This document shows, one piece after another, positions 61,700 to 64,000 of a DNA stretch of 64,000 bases (its first letter is position 1; each line of letters opens with the position of its first letter). Position numbers and translations under genes: made by a program. Below the pieces are notes generated by a model, which searched no databases, was not told the origin of the DNA, and saw nothing but the letters and a program-made list of their open reading frames with translations. This DNA comes from Straminergon stramineum (lineage: Eukaryota > Streptophyta > Bryopsida > Hypnales > Calliergonaceae): the NCBI GenBank assembly GCA_963920665.1, contig OY987272.1, positions 13,087,001 to 13,151,000 on the forward strand, written 5' to 3'.

Positions 61700-64000
61700 C
61701 TATCGAGCTCTAATTTTGCATATTTCCACAGCAACGACGTCACTTCCATTATTTTGTATGTGGTCGTGAGATCTTCCATGGGACCCATTCAGGAAGGACT
61801 TGTTGATTCCTTCCTCCAAGTTGCTCCCTTCTTCCAAGACGCTCCCCAATCCACTTCTTGAACTTTGCGAACAAGTGCTGCTCCCTTCTTCCTCCAAGAC
61901 GCTCCCTAGCCCACTTCTTGAACTTTGCAACCAAGTACTGCTCAACTTTCCTTCCCCCAGCACATGCACTTCGGACTCTGTGTCCCCTTGCAATATGGAT
62001 ACAATGCGGGCCATGCTAGGCCGCCTTTCTACTGCATTGGAAATGCACAAAAGACACACATTGATCACTCGTTGCACGTCTTGCACCTCATCTTCACTCA
62101 TATGGAGAGTCGGATCCACCAAGTCCAGTAACCTGTCACCCTTGTGCAGTTGCCATGCCTGTGACATACATGAAATCATGCACCTTCTTAATTTAAGTAA
62201 AATCAAAGTTTTCTATATTACTTGTACTATAGTGGTGATGTAATAGACTACGTTAACCTCCATTGAGATTATGGAACAAGACTACAAATAATGGGTGAGG
62301 GTGGAAAGTAGAAGACTGAAATACCCATTGGGAAAGGTAAACTTGCTCCAGTGGCGCAGTGTCATCAATGTTGTGGCGTCCACTTATAATCTCCAAACAT
62401 AAGACCCCAAAGCTGTACACGTCTACTTTGTCGCTTAGTTGGCCAAGGGAAGCGTACTCCGGTGCCAAGTACCCTCTGCAACCGTTCACATCGTTCACAG
62501 CGGAGTGACCATGTCAGTGATACAAGCATTGGAAGTGGATTAGAACTCATTCCAATTGATCGATGAAAGAGGAAGCTACTAACGGTGCCCTGCATTGGCA
62601 GAGTGGTGGGAAAGGATTAAGCTTTACTTGGTTCCTGCAACATGCACAGTCATGATGTGACTTTGTTCATCGGGGAATAGCAGAGCCAAGCCGAAATCCG
62701 CAATCTTGGGCTCCAGATTAGAGTCTAACAAGATGTTGCCAGCCTTGATGTCCCGGTGGATGACTCGAGGATGGGCCAGTGCATGCAGATAATGCAAACC
62801 ACGGGCAATGCCCAAGCAAATCTTGAGCCGCGCAGGCCAGCTCGCGAGCTGACCGCTCATCTCCTGCTTTTTTGATCCTATTGGGAACAGGGGGAAACCA
62901 TTACGAACTGATATAGTTTTCCATGTGAAACCTCATTCTTGTACTTGCTGCAAATGGGGTGATGATTGAAGGAGATATTTGGTTGCATCAATGATGGGAG
63001 CAGAAGAAGCCACTTGAGCTATGCTGAACCAACTTACCGAGTAGAATTTGATCAACATCGAAATTATCCACGTACTCGTACACCAACAGCTTTTGAGATT
63101 CACGAAGACAACATCCTTTAAGATTCACCAGATTTCTGTGCTTCATGCCCGTGATCAGGACCACCTCATTCAAGAAGTCATCGTGGCCTTGGGCTGTTTT
63201 GACGAACAGCTGCTTCACGGCCACCACATGTCCATTTGGCAGCACACCCTGCAGAGTCAATTTAATTCCAAAGTCAGGACTCCAAATGTTGATGTGAGTT
63301 GTAAATGATTACATCAGTTAGAAATGGCGCGCGCTTTCTCAATAGTGGATGGTTGATATTCGAAGAAATAATGTACTCGTGGTGATGGGCACCTTATATA
63401 CGGCTCCATAGGCGCCTTGCCCCAACTTCATATCTTCATGAAAGTCTCGTGTGGCACCCCGCAGCTCATTGTAGGAGAAAATCGTGGGCTTCACGTCAAA
63501 CTCCTCAAATTCTGAATCGCGGTCAAGGGAATGAATGTTACCAAAGAGTGCGTTCGAATCTAGCGACTATGAAGAAGGGCAAGGATACAAATGATTTCAG
63601 AGGTACTCACTTTGTTGGAATTGAAGTTGCAGATACCGTTTGTATCTTCTAGTTTTGATAAGTATAGCCCCCACAACAATCATCAGTATCGACACCACCG
63701 CAGCCACACTGCTAGTGGCTGCAATGATGATAATCTTGCGGTTGTCCGTTTTTGCTGCAAACCAAAGATGAGAATAAATTTTCTATTAATGAACATTCAA
63801 TTGGAAAATGCATTACGATGGAAAGAGGTCGACTAAATAATTATGTATTGCACTTGCACATCCGAATTGGAGAAAGGCTCTCAATGCCATGTGGTCGATC
63901 GTTGATCTACGTTATACTCCACTCATGGTACTTACGTGATGTTACAAAGCAGACTTGTGAACAGTAGCATCTGTGGGTATCGTCGTTGGAGTCAAAGTGA
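61700..64000 (-). CDS. receptor-like protein kinase, 3' part (5' end outside window)
   Basis: Membrane receptor-like Ser/Thr kinase. Visible exons (minus strand): a Cys-rich extracellular piece ending 63936; 63754-63611 with a transmembrane helix ([20 protein letters not shown]) followed by basic residues; 63559-63393 (its acceptor is uncertain); 63248-63038; 62877-62628; 62475-62325; 62158-61700. The kinase domain is complete: GQGAYGAV loop, VAVK lysine, FLNEV helix, HRDIKAGN catalytic loop, ADFG, LAPEY and DVYSFGV, so it should be active. Sequence around [20 protein letters not shown] resembles plant RLK groups such as LRR-VIII/DUF26-type kinases; the ectodomain needed to name it lies beyond the edge. 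The C-terminal tail contains a 20-residue tandem duplication. Phases join correctly from 63248 to the stop. Confidence 0.9.
61834..61950 (-). repeat. 60-bp in-frame tandem duplication in kinase tail
   Basis: Two 60-bp units (for example GACGCTCCC at 61838 and 61898) encode two copies of a motif containing [13 protein letters not shown]. Being exactly 20 codons, it keeps the frame. The Ser-rich tail lies after the kinase domain. Confidence 0.85.

Overview
This is eukaryotic nuclear DNA from a land plant. The evidence is AT-rich intergenic DNA, genes split by many short GT-AG introns, telo-box motifs (AAACCCTAA) in housekeeping leaders, and plant gene families: a plant-type AP-2 mu subunit, a dirigent protein, a plant receptor-like kinase and a small protein resembling a plant mitochondrial complex I subunit. 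The gene style (short introns, kinase type) and a Tc1-type transposase relic make a non-flowering plant such as a moss my best guess, but the window does not settle the lineage.

Layout. 1-3267: non-coding flank, then the probable 3' UTR of the first gene. 3268-12013 (minus): complete cytosolic isoleucyl-tRNA synthetase in 27 exons, which I joined by hand; the phases close to 1197 residues. 12014-34785: about 22 kb of mostly gene-free AT-rich DNA holding a CACTA-like MITE, a GC-rich probable solo LTR (25027-26146), a 1.08 kb foldback element (26833-27912) and a 1.3 kb dispersed repeat with an internal 180-bp array. 34786-39331 (plus): complete AP-2 mu in 13 exons, 439 residues. 42340-43998 (minus): a complete three-exon dirigent gene, 184 residues. 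54736-55161 (minus): an intact 141-residue small gene. 55500-61690: repeats, including a broken DD34E Tc1-like transposase. 61700-64000 (minus): the transmembrane segment and complete kinase domain of a receptor-like kinase whose 5' part lies beyond the right edge.

The most interesting feature is an old direct segmental duplication. Copy A (about 39277-49985) begins in the last AP-2 mu exon and contains the dirigent gene. Copy B (about 51032-54115) begins with a decayed scrap of that same AP-2 mu exon and carries a dirigent exon 1 but lacks exons 2 and 3. Copy B also preserves the unoccupied target sites of two LINE-like insertions and one TTAA-flanked MITE found in copy A, so the order of events can be read directly. 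Inside otherwise diverged flanks, 318 bp covering the dirigent start codon and upstream leader are identical between the copies, which points to recent gene conversion or strong constraint.

The genes do not form a functional unit: translation, endocytosis, phenoxy-radical coupling, probably respiration, and signalling are independent neighbours, as is normal in plant chromosomes. No operon, CRISPR, phage or plasmid feature is present.
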